64,000 bases of DNA from a virus. The stretch lies in the IMG/VR virus record IMGVR_UViG_3300033144_003431, positions 1-64,000 of that record. The stretch is one strand, 5' to 3'. The position numbers and the translations under genes are program-made. The notes under the pieces were generated by a model. It was not told the DNA's origin. It did not search any database and saw only the letters and a program-made list of their open reading frames with translations. The number at the start of each line of letters is the position of its first letter. Within the stretch, counting starts at the first letter, position 1. Of the stretch, positions 29,995 to 38,466 are shown one piece after another.

Positions 29995-30638
29995 TAGGTA
30001 ATCTCCCCATACTTCTTGTACTTGCGATCAAGACGAGTAGATTGTGTAGAATCAGCATACAACCAATCCAAGATGCGTTCCGCTTGGCGTCCACCAAAAA
30101 TCAATTGATACACATTAGCGTTCTTGTGCTTGTAAATAGAAGGATTGCCAACTTTTACAGATCGCTGAATTTGTTCTTTAATCCATTGTAACACGTCTCG
30201 TGTGCCTGCAAAACCCACGTATGTATTTGGTCGGTTCTTACCGCCATACTGTGAAATGTACCCGTCGCCATCCATGTAACCACGGACGAAAGAACGAATA
30301 TTATCTTCTGTTTTTAAGCTAGGTGGTTGTAGAGTTAGGCTTTTACGTGATGTAATGTTGAAGTTTAAACCAAGTGACTCAATAAGATCCCGTGCGGCGG
30401 TGATTTGTAAGTCACATCGTACATGTCCGCCAAACGCATTGTTTACTCTTGTGGTTACTGGATTACCACAAGACAAGACGGTCTGTAATTTGTGCAAATG
30501 ATCGATATCTTTTTCAGCTAAACCAATAGACACAACATTACGTTGAGGAATTAATGATCCATCGGCGGCTAAAAATCCAGCCCAATAGCAAGAAACCATA
30601 TTAATCTCTTGAAATATGTTTGTGTGTTGATGTTTCAT
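29994..30638 (-). CDS. LAGLIDADG homing endonuclease
   Basis: A 214-aa LAGLIDADG-family nuclease. First motif WAGFLAADGSLIPQ near residues 18-31; second FVRGYMDGDGYIS near residue 115; the following IKEQIQRSVKVGNPSIYKHK and LIFGGRQAERILDWLYADST are typical of the fold. Two motifs make it an active monomer type. It sits between virion genes with TAG/ATG abutting upstream and a TAATG overlap downstream. The only LAGLIDADG member; the other eight are HNH. Confidence 0.87.
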   Translation of the reverse strand: MKHQHTNIFQEINMVSCYWAGFLAADGSLIPQRNVVSIGLAEKDIDHLHKLQTVLSCGNPVTTRVNNAFGGHVRCDLQITAARDLIESLGLNFNITSRKSLTLQPPSLKTEDNIRSFVRGYMDGDGYISQYGGKNRPNTYVGFAGTRDVLQWIKEQIQRSVKVGNPSIYKHKNANVYQLIFGGRQAERILDWLYADSTQSTRLDRKYKKYGEIT

Positions 30639-31079
30639 CTAAGCTAATTCCATGATTCTCACGTCAGCCGACGTGGCACAGATAGCATAGACTACGACAT
30701 TAGGATTGCCTTGGATATCAAAAGCAATTTTCTCACCAGCCGCTAAAGGCATACCGTTCGCTGTGGTGACATTGGATCCGCCTAAAAAGACATCAACATC
30801 GCCTGCATTATGTACAACTAGTGCCCGTCTATATTCTAACGGAGTGGCAGGCAGCGGCAACGCTGACGTTGCGACCGTGATTGCCTCTGTAGTCAGACCG
30901 ATATTGATGCTGAAATCCTCAGGGTTGAGAATGACTGCACCGTCGCCTCTACGTGCTTTTAGAACAGTACGTTGATCGGGTACAGGGTATGCACCATCGG
31001 CAAGGTTGTGGATTGGCCCATTCTGAACGAACGGAGTTGTTCCTGAACCAATTGCGGTTGCGTATTCGTAATTACCCAT
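30639..31079 (-). CDS. Putative virion protein, 146 aa
   Basis: MGNYEYATAIGSGTTPFVQN start, then PVPDQRTVLKARRGDGAVIL and a C-terminal beta domain (RRALVVHNAGDVDVFLGGSN, NPNVVVYAICATSADVRIME). Its C-terminal half is paralogous to 31109-31552. An AAAGGAGG Shine-Dalgarno six bases before the ATG is the strongest in the cluster, consistent with high expression. Confidence 0.7.
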   Translation of the reverse strand: MGNYEYATAIGSGTTPFVQNGPIHNLADGAYPVPDQRTVLKARRGDGAVILNPEDFSINIGLTTEAITVATSALPLPATPLEYRRALVVHNAGDVDVFLGGSNVTTANGMPLAAGEKIAFDIQGNPNVVVYAICATSADVRIMELA

Positions 31080-31108
31080 AGGGGGCCTCCTTTAGATGGG
31101 AGATACCC

Positions 31109-31552
31109 TTAGAGAATCAGTAGACGTACGGACGTAGTACCTGCTACTGTTCGGGCGTAGACTGAGACGTTATGTAGTAGCGGCAAGGTGACCCTTGTGC
31201 TTCTACCCGCTGTACCTTCTGTTGATAGCTCGAAAGCATCTTCAGCCGGGAACGTGGGCAGATGACTTAGGTAAACGTCAGCAGCACCTACGTTTTCTAC
31301 AATGATCTCGCGGCTACGAGGCAGAGGATTAGTGTGCGGCCCAACGATCTCCACAACTCCGGTACTCACGGTGATGCCGGATGCTGCAAAGGCATCAACA
31401 GCTACGAGATCTTCCGGGTTCGCAACTACGACCTGAATGCCGGTGCGAACCCCTTGGCCAATGGGCTCATTGCCTCTTTGGCTCACTGGCAGGATGCCCC
31501 TTGTGGCGGGCAGGGTGCCAGACCCAACAAATGTCTGTACAATACTGGTCAT
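31109..31552 (-). CDS. Putative virion protein, 147 aa, paralogue of the next gene
   Basis: MTSIVQTFVGSGTLPATRGI start; the C-terminal segment SREIIVENVGAADVYLSHLP ... LLHNVSVYARTVAGTTSVRL aligns with RALVVHNAGDVDVFLGG ... NPNVVVYAICATSADVRIM of the 30639-31079 protein. The pair probably arose by duplication. A modest AGGTAAAAG lies before the ATG. Confidence 0.68.
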   Translation of the reverse strand: MTSIVQTFVGSGTLPATRGILPVSQRGNEPIGQGVRTGIQVVVANPEDLVAVDAFAASGITVSTGVVEIVGPHTNPLPRSREIIVENVGAADVYLSHLPTFPAEDAFELSTEGTAGRSTRVTLPLLHNVSVYARTVAGTTSVRLLIL

Positions 31553-31604
31553 AACTTTTACCTATTTAAAGACTTGAAACGAAACTCGACCATGTAATAA
31601 TACA

Positions 31605-31636
31605 CTAGGGAGACACCAAAAATGGCATCTCCCTAG
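31605..31636 (-). terminator. Hairpin in the gap between virion genes
   Basis: CTAGGGAGA (31605-31613) and TCTCCCTAG (31628-31636) form a perfect 9-bp stem with an inner CCA/TGG pairing. On the minus strand it follows the 31663 gene and precedes 31552. The T-tract is weak, so partial termination or mRNA processing are both possible. Confidence 0.6.
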
Positions 31637-31662
31637 AGGAAAAGGTATCTGAGTGTTATGTT

Positions 31663-32169
31663 TTAATTATTTCGAGCGTACCCGATAATCTCTACATCCA
31701 ACAGAATTGGGTCGCGACCATTCACTGCCCTGATGGCAAGTCCCATTGCACCGCCCATGTCTCCACGGGCTACCACACCAAGGGACGACTGCCAGCCGTC
31801 AAGCATACTGTCTTCTTGTAGAAGAGTACGAATGAAGGTCTGTCCCTGGTTAGCTTCCATAAGCTCGAAATCACCAGTGGCACCATCCCTGTAGCTCACA
31901 CGAACGTCAGTGATCACAAAAGCCTTATCGGTCTGAATGATCGCACCGTTATTCACGGTCGCTACGGTATCCGGAAGAGGCAGGAATGTTCCTACGGGTC
32001 CAGGAGAAGCTAGTACACCACGAAGATTAATAGCAACGTAATTGTCAGGGTTAATACGGCAACGCCCAATAGGGATTGCTGTCGCAGTCATCTGAGCAGG
32101 AGCAGGAGTAGTAAATGCCGCTCCAACAAGGAGGGCACCAACAGCTAGAAAAGAGAATAGTTTATTCAT
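31663..32169 (-). CDS. Secreted or exported protein of unknown function
   Basis: Starts MNKLFSFLAVGALLVGAAFT, a clear Sec signal peptide with Ala-x-Ala cleavage near TPAPAQ. The roughly 140-residue mature part is beta-rich (CRINPDNYVAINLRGVLASP, KAFVITDVRVSYRDGATGDF, PILLDVEIIGYARNN). ATG 32169 overlaps the ThyX stop by eight bases. Unusual for a structural cluster; may be exported to the host envelope. Confidence 0.7.
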   Translation of the reverse strand: MNKLFSFLAVGALLVGAAFTTPAPAQMTATAIPIGRCRINPDNYVAINLRGVLASPGPVGTFLPLPDTVATVNNGAIIQTDKAFVITDVRVSYRDGATGDFELMEANQGQTFIRTLLQEDSMLDGWQSSLGVVARGDMGGAMGLAIRAVNGRDPILLDVEIIGYARNN

Positions 32170-32797
32170 ATTGGTAACCAAAAGAGTTTAAGGAAAGGTC
32201 AAACATGCCGGTCTCTCTAACGAGCTTTAGCATGTCCTGTGCAATGTAACGAATTTCCTTTTGTGCATGTTCGCTATTTCTCAAGCCTTGAAAATGCATA
32301 AAGGATCGGAAGTTGAATGATACATCAGAGACAATCTGATTTGCGTACGGCAGATAGAAGCGTGCAGACTCTTTGGCTCGTTTCCTATCCATGCCACGGT
32401 CTACAAGTTCCTCAAGCACCTCATGATATCTGTCATACTGTGCCAACATATCAAAAGCAAACTGTTCTGCCATATCTTCGGGCCAGTCGCACGGAATGTA
32501 GAACTGATCTTCTTTCAATTCTTTATATCGAGCAGACTCAGCATTCACACTGACACCAATACGGTGCTTAATGATGTGAATGTGGCTAGCGATATCACTC
32601 TTTACTAAAAAGTGAAGCGTGCTTTTCTCGAAAGGAGTGTGGTGACCTGCGGAGGCAAGAGTGTTCAACATCTTATCCATCCGGCCACGCTTGTCATCAG
32701 TTAAGTCCCTACTAGTAGAAGTCCACGCACTAAGTGCGTGGGACTCGTCACTGCCGTAGAAACCAACTAACCCAACAGAGTTATTGTGGCTTTGCAT
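32162..32797 (-). CDS. thyX: Flavin-dependent thymidylate synthase
   Basis: A 211-aa ThyX that converts dUMP to dTMP using FAD and folate. The motif RHRxxSxNxxSxRY appears as KHRIGVSVNAESARY. Also typical are AGHHTPFEKSTLHFLVKSDI and AKESARFYLPYANQIVSDVS. The ATG at 32797 lies 17 bases inside the small upstream gene. A tight hairpin (CCACGCAC TAA GTGCGTGG) is inside its early coding region. It is part of the nucleotide-supply operon with NrdJ. Confidence 0.92.
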   Translation of the reverse strand: MQSHNNSVGLVGFYGSDESHALSAWTSTSRDLTDDKRGRMDKMLNTLASAGHHTPFEKSTLHFLVKSDIASHIHIIKHRIGVSVNAESARYKELKEDQFYIPCDWPEDMAEQFAFDMLAQYDRYHEVLEELVDRGMDRKRAKESARFYLPYANQIVSDVSFNFRSFMHFQGLRNSEHAQKEIRYIAQDMLKLVRETGMFDLSLNSFGYQYE

Positions 32798-32933
32798 CTT
32801 TGCGGTAATCTTTAATGATCTTAAAGTTGTCGTCCATGACGTAAGTGCCAGCACTCTTGGCCATGGATTGAGCCATGGCCAGTGTGATGTGTGCGAGCTT
32901 ACCAGGAATCACGACTGCGGGAGTGTAATACAT
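32781..32933 (-). CDS. Small unrecognised protein, 50 aa
   Basis: MYYTPAVVIPGKLAHITLAM, then AQSMAKSAGTYVMDDNFKII and KDYRKDAKPQ. It starts in a TGATG overlap with the gene upstream and ends inside thyX, so it fits the coupled operon. Function unknown. Confidence 0.6.
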   Translation of the reverse strand: MYYTPAVVIPGKLAHITLAMAQSMAKSAGTYVMDDNFKIIKDYRKDAKPQ

Positions 32934-33256
32934 CAGACAATGATCTTTTTGTTAGGGGTAATGATTTCGCTTAGAACATCATCGTCCAAACGACGCTTGA
33001 GTTCCGTGATAACTTCTGCGGGATCAAACGTGCGAGCAATAACCACTTCAATGGTGTACATGCCGCCTTGTTGCATACCATCAACACCATCCAACGTGCC
33101 GATAGCCTTAAGTAGACGCGACTCGATAGTCTCACTGCCAACCTTTTCGGCAAGCCGCCTGTTGAGGGTCAGCATGAAGCGATACAGAATATCCTCATTG
33201 CTCTCGTCTTTGGGATGGGTTAGAATATACTTCTCTTTCGATTGGGGTTGTGTCAT
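32933..33256 (-). CDS. Unrecognised 107-aa protein, leaderless
   Basis: MTQPQSKEKYILTHPKDESN, FMLTLNRRLAEKVGSETIES, then a central Gly-rich turn (GTLDGVDGMQQGGMYTIEVV) and a C-terminal helix (FDPAEVITELKRRLDDDVLS). Alpha/beta, hydrophilic. No family recognised. TATAAT is exactly six bases before the ATG, so it heads the ThyX transcript. Confidence 0.72.
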   Translation of the reverse strand: MTQPQSKEKYILTHPKDESNEDILYRFMLTLNRRLAEKVGSETIESRLLKAIGTLDGVDGMQQGGMYTIEVVIARTFDPAEVITELKRRLDDDVLSEIITPNKKIIV

Positions 33257-33262
33257 GTTTCA

Positions 33263-33290
33263 ATTATACGCAGAATGGTCTGTCGTGTTA
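33263..33290 (-). promoter_or_regulatory. Leaderless-type promoter, minus strand
   Basis: Minus-strand TATAAT (33268-33263) followed by six bases (TGAAAC) and ATG at 33256. The -35 is poor (TAACAC-like at a 16-base spacing), so it may need an activator. Confidence 0.6.
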
Positions 33291-33291
33291 T

Positions 33292-35172
33292 CTAGATTTC
33301 GCAAATTCCACCACGACAAGCTTCGATTGATAGTACTTCAACTCCAGCTTTCTTCATAGCGGCTTCCAGCTTGGTGGGGTTAGAGATATCGAGCGGCTTC
33401 AAAGGCTCGCCCCCCTTAGACCCTTGACGATAAATCGTAAAACCCTTGACGTACGGAGCTTGCTCTAAGACGACCTCGCTCAATTTTTCAACAGGGTAAT
33501 CTTTAGGTAGGTTCGTCGTCTTGGAGATCGCGGAGTCAATATACTTTTGAATCGTAGACTGAACCGCTAGGTGATCCTCAACAGAAATGTCATGAGAACC
33601 ACGGAAATGCTCCATCTCCCTACCTTGACTATAGAACTCAGCAAACAGAGCGTCAGTAACGACCTCCTTACGAGTCACGTTCCCCTCTCGGAATCGTCTT
33701 TCATATAGAGGAGCAAAGATCGGTTCCACTCCAGAGGAAACGTTCAGCACCATGCTGTTCGTACCACACGGTGCAATCGTTAGACTTACAGCGTTACGAA
33801 TACCGTACTTCTTAATGGCGTTCTGAATACGTGGAGGTAGCTGCTGGAAAAACTCTTCCTGCGAAAACTTCTCAACGTCAAACTCAGGGAATGCACCCTT
33901 CTCTTTGGCAAGCTCAATGGACGCCTTGTAAGCTTCGTTACGGAACGTAGCGAACAGTCTGTCTAGGAACTCAAGACACCTCTCGTCACCGTACACATGC
34001 CCCAGCTTTAGCAGGAGATAATGCAGTCCTGTCACGCCCAAACCAATACGACGAGTACGCTCGCCAGCGGTCTTGCACTCAGGAATAGGGTAATGATTTG
34101 CTGTCAAAACATCGTCCAAGAAACGAACGCCATATCGAATAGCTTTGGCAAAGCGTTTCCAGTTCACGTCACCAGTCTTCTCTGAGAACATGTTGGACAA
34201 GTTGATGTGTCCGAGACAACAGTTGCCATAAGGGGGCAACGGAATCTCACCGCATGGATTCGGAGAATCCAAGTCCTCGAAATAAGAAACATTAGTAAAC
34301 GTGTTGGCGAGGTCCAAGTTATAGATGCCGGGATCTCCACTCTTCCAGGCGTTGGTCATCAGGGTCTCCCAGATATCCGCTGCCATAATGTCCACTTGCC
34401 TAACGTGAGTGAACTTGTCGTCCTGGGTGATACGGTGATGAGTCTGGGCACGTCCCACTGCATCTTCTTCATTTAAAGCAATCACCTTGATCGTTTCGGT
34501 ACCGTCAGGACTTACTCGTCTCATGTGGTACTGGTGATAGGTGCGTCCGTTAAACTTAAATACCCACGGCTTGTTTTTCTTTACCGCTTTAATGAAATCG
34601 TTTGTGATGCCAACCGAAATATTAAAGTTGGTGAGTTGTGCAAGGTCTAGCTTAACGTGTAGGAACTCGAAAAGATCGGGGTGATCAACATTGAGAATGG
34701 CGATCAGTGCGGTACGGCGATTCTTACCACTGCGTACGTGGTTGCCAACCTCGTTGACCATCTTCATGACGGAGACAGCACCAGGGGCAGAGTTCCTAAT
34801 CGTCTGAATGTCGTCGCCCTTGGGTCGAATAGACGAGAAGTTGTACCCGATGCCACCGCCACCACACGAAATTAGGTAGGTGTCACTGATCATCTTACCA
34901 ATAGACTCTACTGTATCTTCTGGGTGAAGACGATAGCAGTTAAGCATATTGAACTGGCGTCTGCCTGCTCCAAAAAGGATGCGTCCCCCAGGCATGAAGT
35001 CGCCAGCGTCGATCACTGACTCAAAATTTGTTGCCCACTCCTGGGCGGCACCGTTTATCTCAACGGTAGCAATGTTCTCCGAGACACGTTTAGCACATTG
35101 TGTCCAGGAATCCTCTCCTGGCATGGCGTAACGTTGTAAGAAAATGTCTCGTGATAGTCCTTCTAGTTTCAT
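33292..35172 (-). CDS. nrdJ: Class II (B12-dependent) ribonucleotide reductase
   Basis: A 626-aa reductase making deoxyribonucleotides with an adenosylcobalamin radical. FNMLNCYRLHPEDTVESI (catalytic Cys 79), SCGGGGIGYNFSSIRP, SPNPCGEIPLPPYGNC (active-site N-Cys-Glu), APCGTNSMVLNVSSGVEPIF and the C-terminal redox pair CRGGIC are all present. It would need B12 from the host. ATGA overlap with the HNH gene upstream. Confidence 0.92.
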   Translation of the reverse strand: MKLEGLSRDIFLQRYAMPGEDSWTQCAKRVSENIATVEINGAAQEWATNFESVIDAGDFMPGGRILFGAGRRQFNMLNCYRLHPEDTVESIGKMISDTYLISCGGGGIGYNFSSIRPKGDDIQTIRNSAPGAVSVMKMVNEVGNHVRSGKNRRTALIAILNVDHPDLFEFLHVKLDLAQLTNFNISVGITNDFIKAVKKNKPWVFKFNGRTYHQYHMRRVSPDGTETIKVIALNEEDAVGRAQTHHRITQDDKFTHVRQVDIMAADIWETLMTNAWKSGDPGIYNLDLANTFTNVSYFEDLDSPNPCGEIPLPPYGNCCLGHINLSNMFSEKTGDVNWKRFAKAIRYGVRFLDDVLTANHYPIPECKTAGERTRRIGLGVTGLHYLLLKLGHVYGDERCLEFLDRLFATFRNEAYKASIELAKEKGAFPEFDVEKFSQEEFFQQLPPRIQNAIKKYGIRNAVSLTIAPCGTNSMVLNVSSGVEPIFAPLYERRFREGNVTRKEVVTDALFAEFYSQGREMEHFRGSHDISVEDHLAVQSTIQKYIDSAISKTTNLPKDYPVEKLSEVVLEQAPYVKGFTIYRQGSKGGEPLKPLDISNPTKLEAAMKKAGVEVLSIEACRGGICEI

Positions 35173-35651
35173 GATCGTCTTTTGGATGGTACTTCCCAGT
35201 TATTTAATAATCCCTTCGTGTGTATGTTACGAAGTCCGCTGCTCAGTTCTAGCTTTGCCGAAAATGGTATGTCGCCTAAAATTATGTTACACTTGGCACA
35301 ACAAGGCACACAATTAGTCTTTATGTGCCCGATCCCAGAATCTTTTCGGTCAACCCCATTAGCGGGCAGTGTTTCGCAATACAAACACGGCTGCTTAATA
35401 AGAGTACGATAAAAATCAAGATCAAGATCAAATTCTCTAAGGTGTTTCCTGTCTTGATCAAAATGTGAACGCAACCGCATACGGTCTAAGTTATTCAAAC
35501 GCCACCGCTTAGCGTTGTCGCGGTTTTGCTGCTTACATTTCCAGTAACCGTCGCCCTTAACTTTATTTGACTTTTGCCAATACCAGTGATCGTTAACAAC
35601 ATCGCAATCGCAGTACGAACAGTAATTATGGTCAGCTAAAGCTCTAGTCAT
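35169..35651 (-). CDS. HNH homing endonuclease
   Basis: A 160-aa nuclease with Cys-rich N-terminus (YCSYCDCDVVNDHWYWQKSN, GYWKCKQQNRD) and HNH core CLYCETLPANGVDRKDSGIG, then TNCVPCCAKCNIILG. Related to the 20750 gene. Inserted between the FAD oxidoreductase (one-base TAATG overlap) and nrdJ (four-base overlap). Its target is probably the junction next to nrdJ, a common homing site. Confidence 0.88.
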   Translation of the reverse strand: MTRALADHNYCSYCDCDVVNDHWYWQKSNKVKGDGYWKCKQQNRDNAKRWRLNNLDRMRLRSHFDQDRKHLREFDLDLDFYRTLIKQPCLYCETLPANGVDRKDSGIGHIKTNCVPCCAKCNIILGDIPFSAKLELSSGLRNIHTKGLLNNWEVPSKRRS

Positions 35652-36859
35652 TAAAATCTTGCGGGGTCAAATAGTTGTGTACCAGGACGTTTGGACTCCC
35701 CCGAAACAATTAAGTCTCGGACGATCATGCTACCGTGTAATGCATGACCGTAACCATAACCATTAAAACCACTTAGAATAAATTCATTGGGGCGATTGGG
35801 CAAGGCACCAATAAGCGGTAAGTCGTCTGGCGTAGCACACATGATTCCAGACCATGAGTGCGTGAATTTTACATTTTTAATATGCGGCAATGCACCAGAC
35901 ACAAAATCGCGAAGCTTATCGAATACAACAGGACTTAACTCTCCGTCGTTGGTTAGTCCTATTTGCTTTCCTCTAACTGCGTGTCTCATTCCGCCAACGA
36001 CAAGACGACCATTATGTACTCGAAAATATTCGTTACAATCATTACAGGTCATACTCATCGAAGGTAAAATTTGATCTTCGAGATAATCTGTAGCAATCAT
36101 CTGACCTCGAAACGGAGTCAGGGACTCTGCAAGCTCAGGTAATAGCTCTGACGTATAAGCATTGATCGCATAAACTACCTTTTTAGCTCGAATAGTTCCC
36201 TTGTGTCGAATTGAAACACTGAACCCTTTAGCGTCTGGTGTGACGCTGGTAACTTGACAGTCAGTTAGAACACGCGACCCTTTATTTTCTACCAACTCCC
36301 TCAAACCATTGACGACTTTGTAAGGATTAAACGTAGCTTCCGTGGGCACAAACATGCCACCAACAAAACCCGTTTGGGGCAACATCCCCTCTACGTCCTG
36401 TTTTGTCAGTATAGGACAGTCGAGACCAGCGTGTACGCGGATAAACTCTGACTCAATCTCTAGTTTTTCTAGCTCGTTTTCGTCAACGGCTAGCCTGAGA
36501 CCGCCAGTGTCACGTAGGTCTGTATCAAAGTTCACAACACGTAAACCCTTGAGAAAACGCATGTTGTTTTCTTTGATAAAGCTCATGTACTCGGCACCCG
36601 CCTCGTCGCCATACTCATGAAAGAGTTTTGAACCACGAAACATGAGTTGACCGCTGCTTCGACCCGAGGCGTGAGCACCTACGGTCGATTCTTCAACGAG
36701 ATAAGTATTAGTTACTCCAGCGTTGATCAAATTGTAAAGCATATTGATACCGGCGACCCCGCCACCGATGATTAATACGTCTACATTTCGAACGATGCCC
36801 GACGAAACTTTGTGTCGAGTCGGGCACGTCTGGAACCAGTAGTTGTTGTGGCTTGCCAT
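35651..36859 (-). CDS. FAD-dependent DAO-family oxidoreductase
   Basis: A 402-aa amino-acid-oxidase-like flavoenzyme. FAD motif VDVLIIGGGVAGINMLYNLI (GxGxxG) near residues 26-45, VGAHASGRSSGQ, KKVVYAINAYTSELLPELA, and C-terminal DDLPLIGALPNRPNEFILSG then GYGHALHGSM. Relatives oxidise amines, sarcosine or glycine-like groups. Such enzymes are rare in phages; known uses include thymidine hypermodification through glycyl intermediates. No amino-acid DNA transferase is identified in this window, so the substrate is open. Confidence 0.82.
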   Translation of the reverse strand: MASHNNYWFQTCPTRHKVSSGIVRNVDVLIIGGGVAGINMLYNLINAGVTNTYLVEESTVGAHASGRSSGQLMFRGSKLFHEYGDEAGAEYMSFIKENNMRFLKGLRVVNFDTDLRDTGGLRLAVDENELEKLEIESEFIRVHAGLDCPILTKQDVEGMLPQTGFVGGMFVPTEATFNPYKVVNGLRELVENKGSRVLTDCQVTSVTPDAKGFSVSIRHKGTIRAKKVVYAINAYTSELLPELAESLTPFRGQMIATDYLEDQILPSMSMTCNDCNEYFRVHNGRLVVGGMRHAVRGKQIGLTNDGELSPVVFDKLRDFVSGALPHIKNVKFTHSWSGIMCATPDDLPLIGALPNRPNEFILSGFNGYGYGHALHGSMIVRDLIVSGESKRPGTQLFDPARF

Positions 36860-37149
36860 TATAGGAGATCTTCTAGCGACTGGTCCTCGCCAAGCTTGGC
36901 GTCTTCTTGCATTGCTTTTAGGATGCGTTTAATATCAGCCTTGGAGGGCTCGAAATACTGTCGGTTATTGCGAGCCTTGCAGGATTCACAAATATCGACA
37001 AACAACTCAATCGTGTCCTTGTCCTTCGTCTTGTATTCTTGCTTCGTCTCGTTGACCACATAGTCAAGCGGACGAGTCATGCGATACTTCTTACACTGAG
37101 GACAACTGAACACTCTTTTGTCCTGAGGTTTTTGATTGAGTCTTTTCAT
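36859..37149 (-). CDS. Zinc-ribbon-like 96-aa protein
   Basis: Two Cys pairs, CPQCKKYRMTRPLDYVVNET and CESCKARNNRQYF, separated by about 35 residues, suggest a zinc ribbon. A C-terminal acidic helix (ADIKRILKAMQEDAKLGED) follows. TAATG overlap with the oxidoreductase start. No family recognised. Confidence 0.68.
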   Translation of the reverse strand: MKRLNQKPQDKRVFSCPQCKKYRMTRPLDYVVNETKQEYKTKDKDTIELFVDICESCKARNNRQYFEPSKADIKRILKAMQEDAKLGEDQSLEDLL

Positions 37150-37478
37150 CGTTCGTCGCCACTACCACCAAGTACCCCACGCTCCGCTCGCGAAGCGAGC
37201 TTATCTAGGTTGTCTTCGGCAATGTCGTCAAGACTTACGCCAATCTCGCTAGCGGTCTGACTCACGTACCATAGCATATCACCAAGTTCCTTAGCGATAG
37301 CTGCACGCTTCTCATCAGAGATCACGCCACCGTCATCACGAATAACCTTCTTGATCTTACCCTGAACTTCACCGGACTCTCCAAGCCCAAGGCCGACGTA
37401 AGCCAGCCCCAGAACTTCGCCCTGACCAGGATAGATAGCAGTACTAGCAGACTGCTTCTGATAGTCACCGAACTCCAT
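37146..37478 (-). CDS. MazG-like nucleotide pyrophosphohydrolase
   Basis: A 110-aa all-alpha protein: GLAYVGLGLGESGEVQGKIK with the conserved E-G-E-x-x-x-K cluster, then KRAAIAKELGDMLWYVSQTA with the E-L-G-D-x-x-W/Y motif that binds Mg2+. Hydrolyses NTPs or modified nucleotides, or lowers ppGpp-like signals in phages. Placed in the nucleotide operon, overlaps the next gene by four bases. Confidence 0.82.
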   Translation of the reverse strand: MEFGDYQKQSASTAIYPGQGEVLGLAYVGLGLGESGEVQGKIKKVIRDDGGVISDEKRAAIAKELGDMLWYVSQTASEIGVSLDDIAEDNLDKLASRAERGVLGGSGDER

Positions 37479-37789
37479 TACAGTTCAACCTCGACGTTGT
37501 TGGCCTTGTCCCAACGTACCCACCTCTTGGGGAACAGCGTCGGAGAATCATTATGCTGACCAAACGGAAGCTTGGCAAAGCAGTCCTGACAACGTAGTTC
37601 GTAGTACTTCTGCTTCTTTCCTTTCGAGTCTTCTTGCTCGCGGACAGCGTAGCGAAGGTTGTCTTTACCACAACCACCACACTTGGACGCTCCGAATACT
37701 TCTTGATAAGTTGCAAGAAGCTCGAAAAGTTCCTTCTGTCCTTCTGCTTCGACAGTCACGCTGCCGGATTTCACTGTTACTTTAGCCAT
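37478..37789 (-). CDS. Zinc-ribbon protein, 103 aa
   Basis: KCGGCGKDNLRYAVREQEDS and ELRCQDCFAKL give a C-x2-C...C-x2-C zinc ribbon, with GKKQKYYELRC. Adjacent to a possible recombination protein; proteins of this style accompany phage single-strand annealing genes, though I cannot assign one. Confidence 0.65.
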   Translation of the reverse strand: MAKVTVKSGSVTVEAEGQKELFELLATYQEVFGASKCGGCGKDNLRYAVREQEDSKGKKQKYYELRCQDCFAKLPFGQHNDSPTLFPKRWVRWDKANNVEVEL

Positions 37790-37791
37790 GA

Positions 37792-38460
37792 TTATTGTTT
37801 TGCTTCTAGTTCCGCTTTCCTAGCGTCACGTTTCGATTTAGTACTGACGGGCTTCTGCTCGTTCAGCCACGCCATTGCACTCTGCCCTTCCGCTGTGGTA
37901 AGTTCAGATAGCTCAAAAATAGTTGATGCACGATCACCGTCCACCACCTTCTCTAGTACTTGCACAGCGTCAACGCCGCGTTCGGTACAGAGTTTCTCAA
38001 TAGCCTTCACGACAGAGCTACCAACCTTACCCTTAGGCGAAGCCTCAATAGCACCGGCCCCTTCGCGGAAGCCAATCTCTTCGGAAGACAGCATACGGAT
38101 ACCTAGTGCCTTGCGAAGACAACGTGCTTCCGCACGAGACTCTGCAACGGCAGTAGGATAAGATGCAAATTTACCACTAACGTTCTTGCTGTTGCAGTCG
38201 GCAGTACCAACAAACTCCACCTCTCCGTCTTCCATTTTAAAAACAGAGGTGAAGATCGCTTGCACCAGAGTTGACTTGCCTTCGTGTGTTTGAATCACAC
38301 ACGCCTGCCGACAGATGCCAGCGTCACGAGCAAGTCGTTGCAGGCCAGCCAACAGGACGACCTCCATTTCCTCATTCCCTTCTTTACGGGTGGCCTTGTC
38401 GCCAGCCTCAAGTTCGTCGCACCAGTTAGTTGCAAACAGGTCTTTGATTTGTCTAGTCAT
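37792..38460 (-). CDS. Putative recombination/annealing protein, leaderless
   Basis: A 222-aa protein whose central part (FVGTADCNSKNVSGKFASYP, TAVAESRAEARCLRKALGI) recalls the A-x-S-R-A-x-A-R-x-L-R-x-A-L motif of phage Rad52/single-strand annealing-type proteins. The C-terminal Lys-rich tail (KSKRDARKAELEAKQ) is basic. A promoter CATAAT six bases before the ATG starts a new transcript here. Family assignment is moderate at best. Confidence 0.6.
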   Translation of the reverse strand: MTRQIKDLFATNWCDELEAGDKATRKEGNEEMEVVLLAGLQRLARDAGICRQACVIQTHEGKSTLVQAIFTSVFKMEDGEVEFVGTADCNSKNVSGKFASYPTAVAESRAEARCLRKALGIRMLSSEEIGFREGAGAIEASPKGKVGSSVVKAIEKLCTERGVDAVQVLEKVVDGDRASTIFELSELTTAEGQSAMAWLNEQKPVSTKSKRDARKAELEAKQ

Positions 38461-38466
38461 GCTATC

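Noticed and set aside
34681-34875. Open frames on the plus strand opposite nrdJ and other minus-strand genes
   Set aside because: They lie fully inside well-supported genes on the other strand and have no family features.
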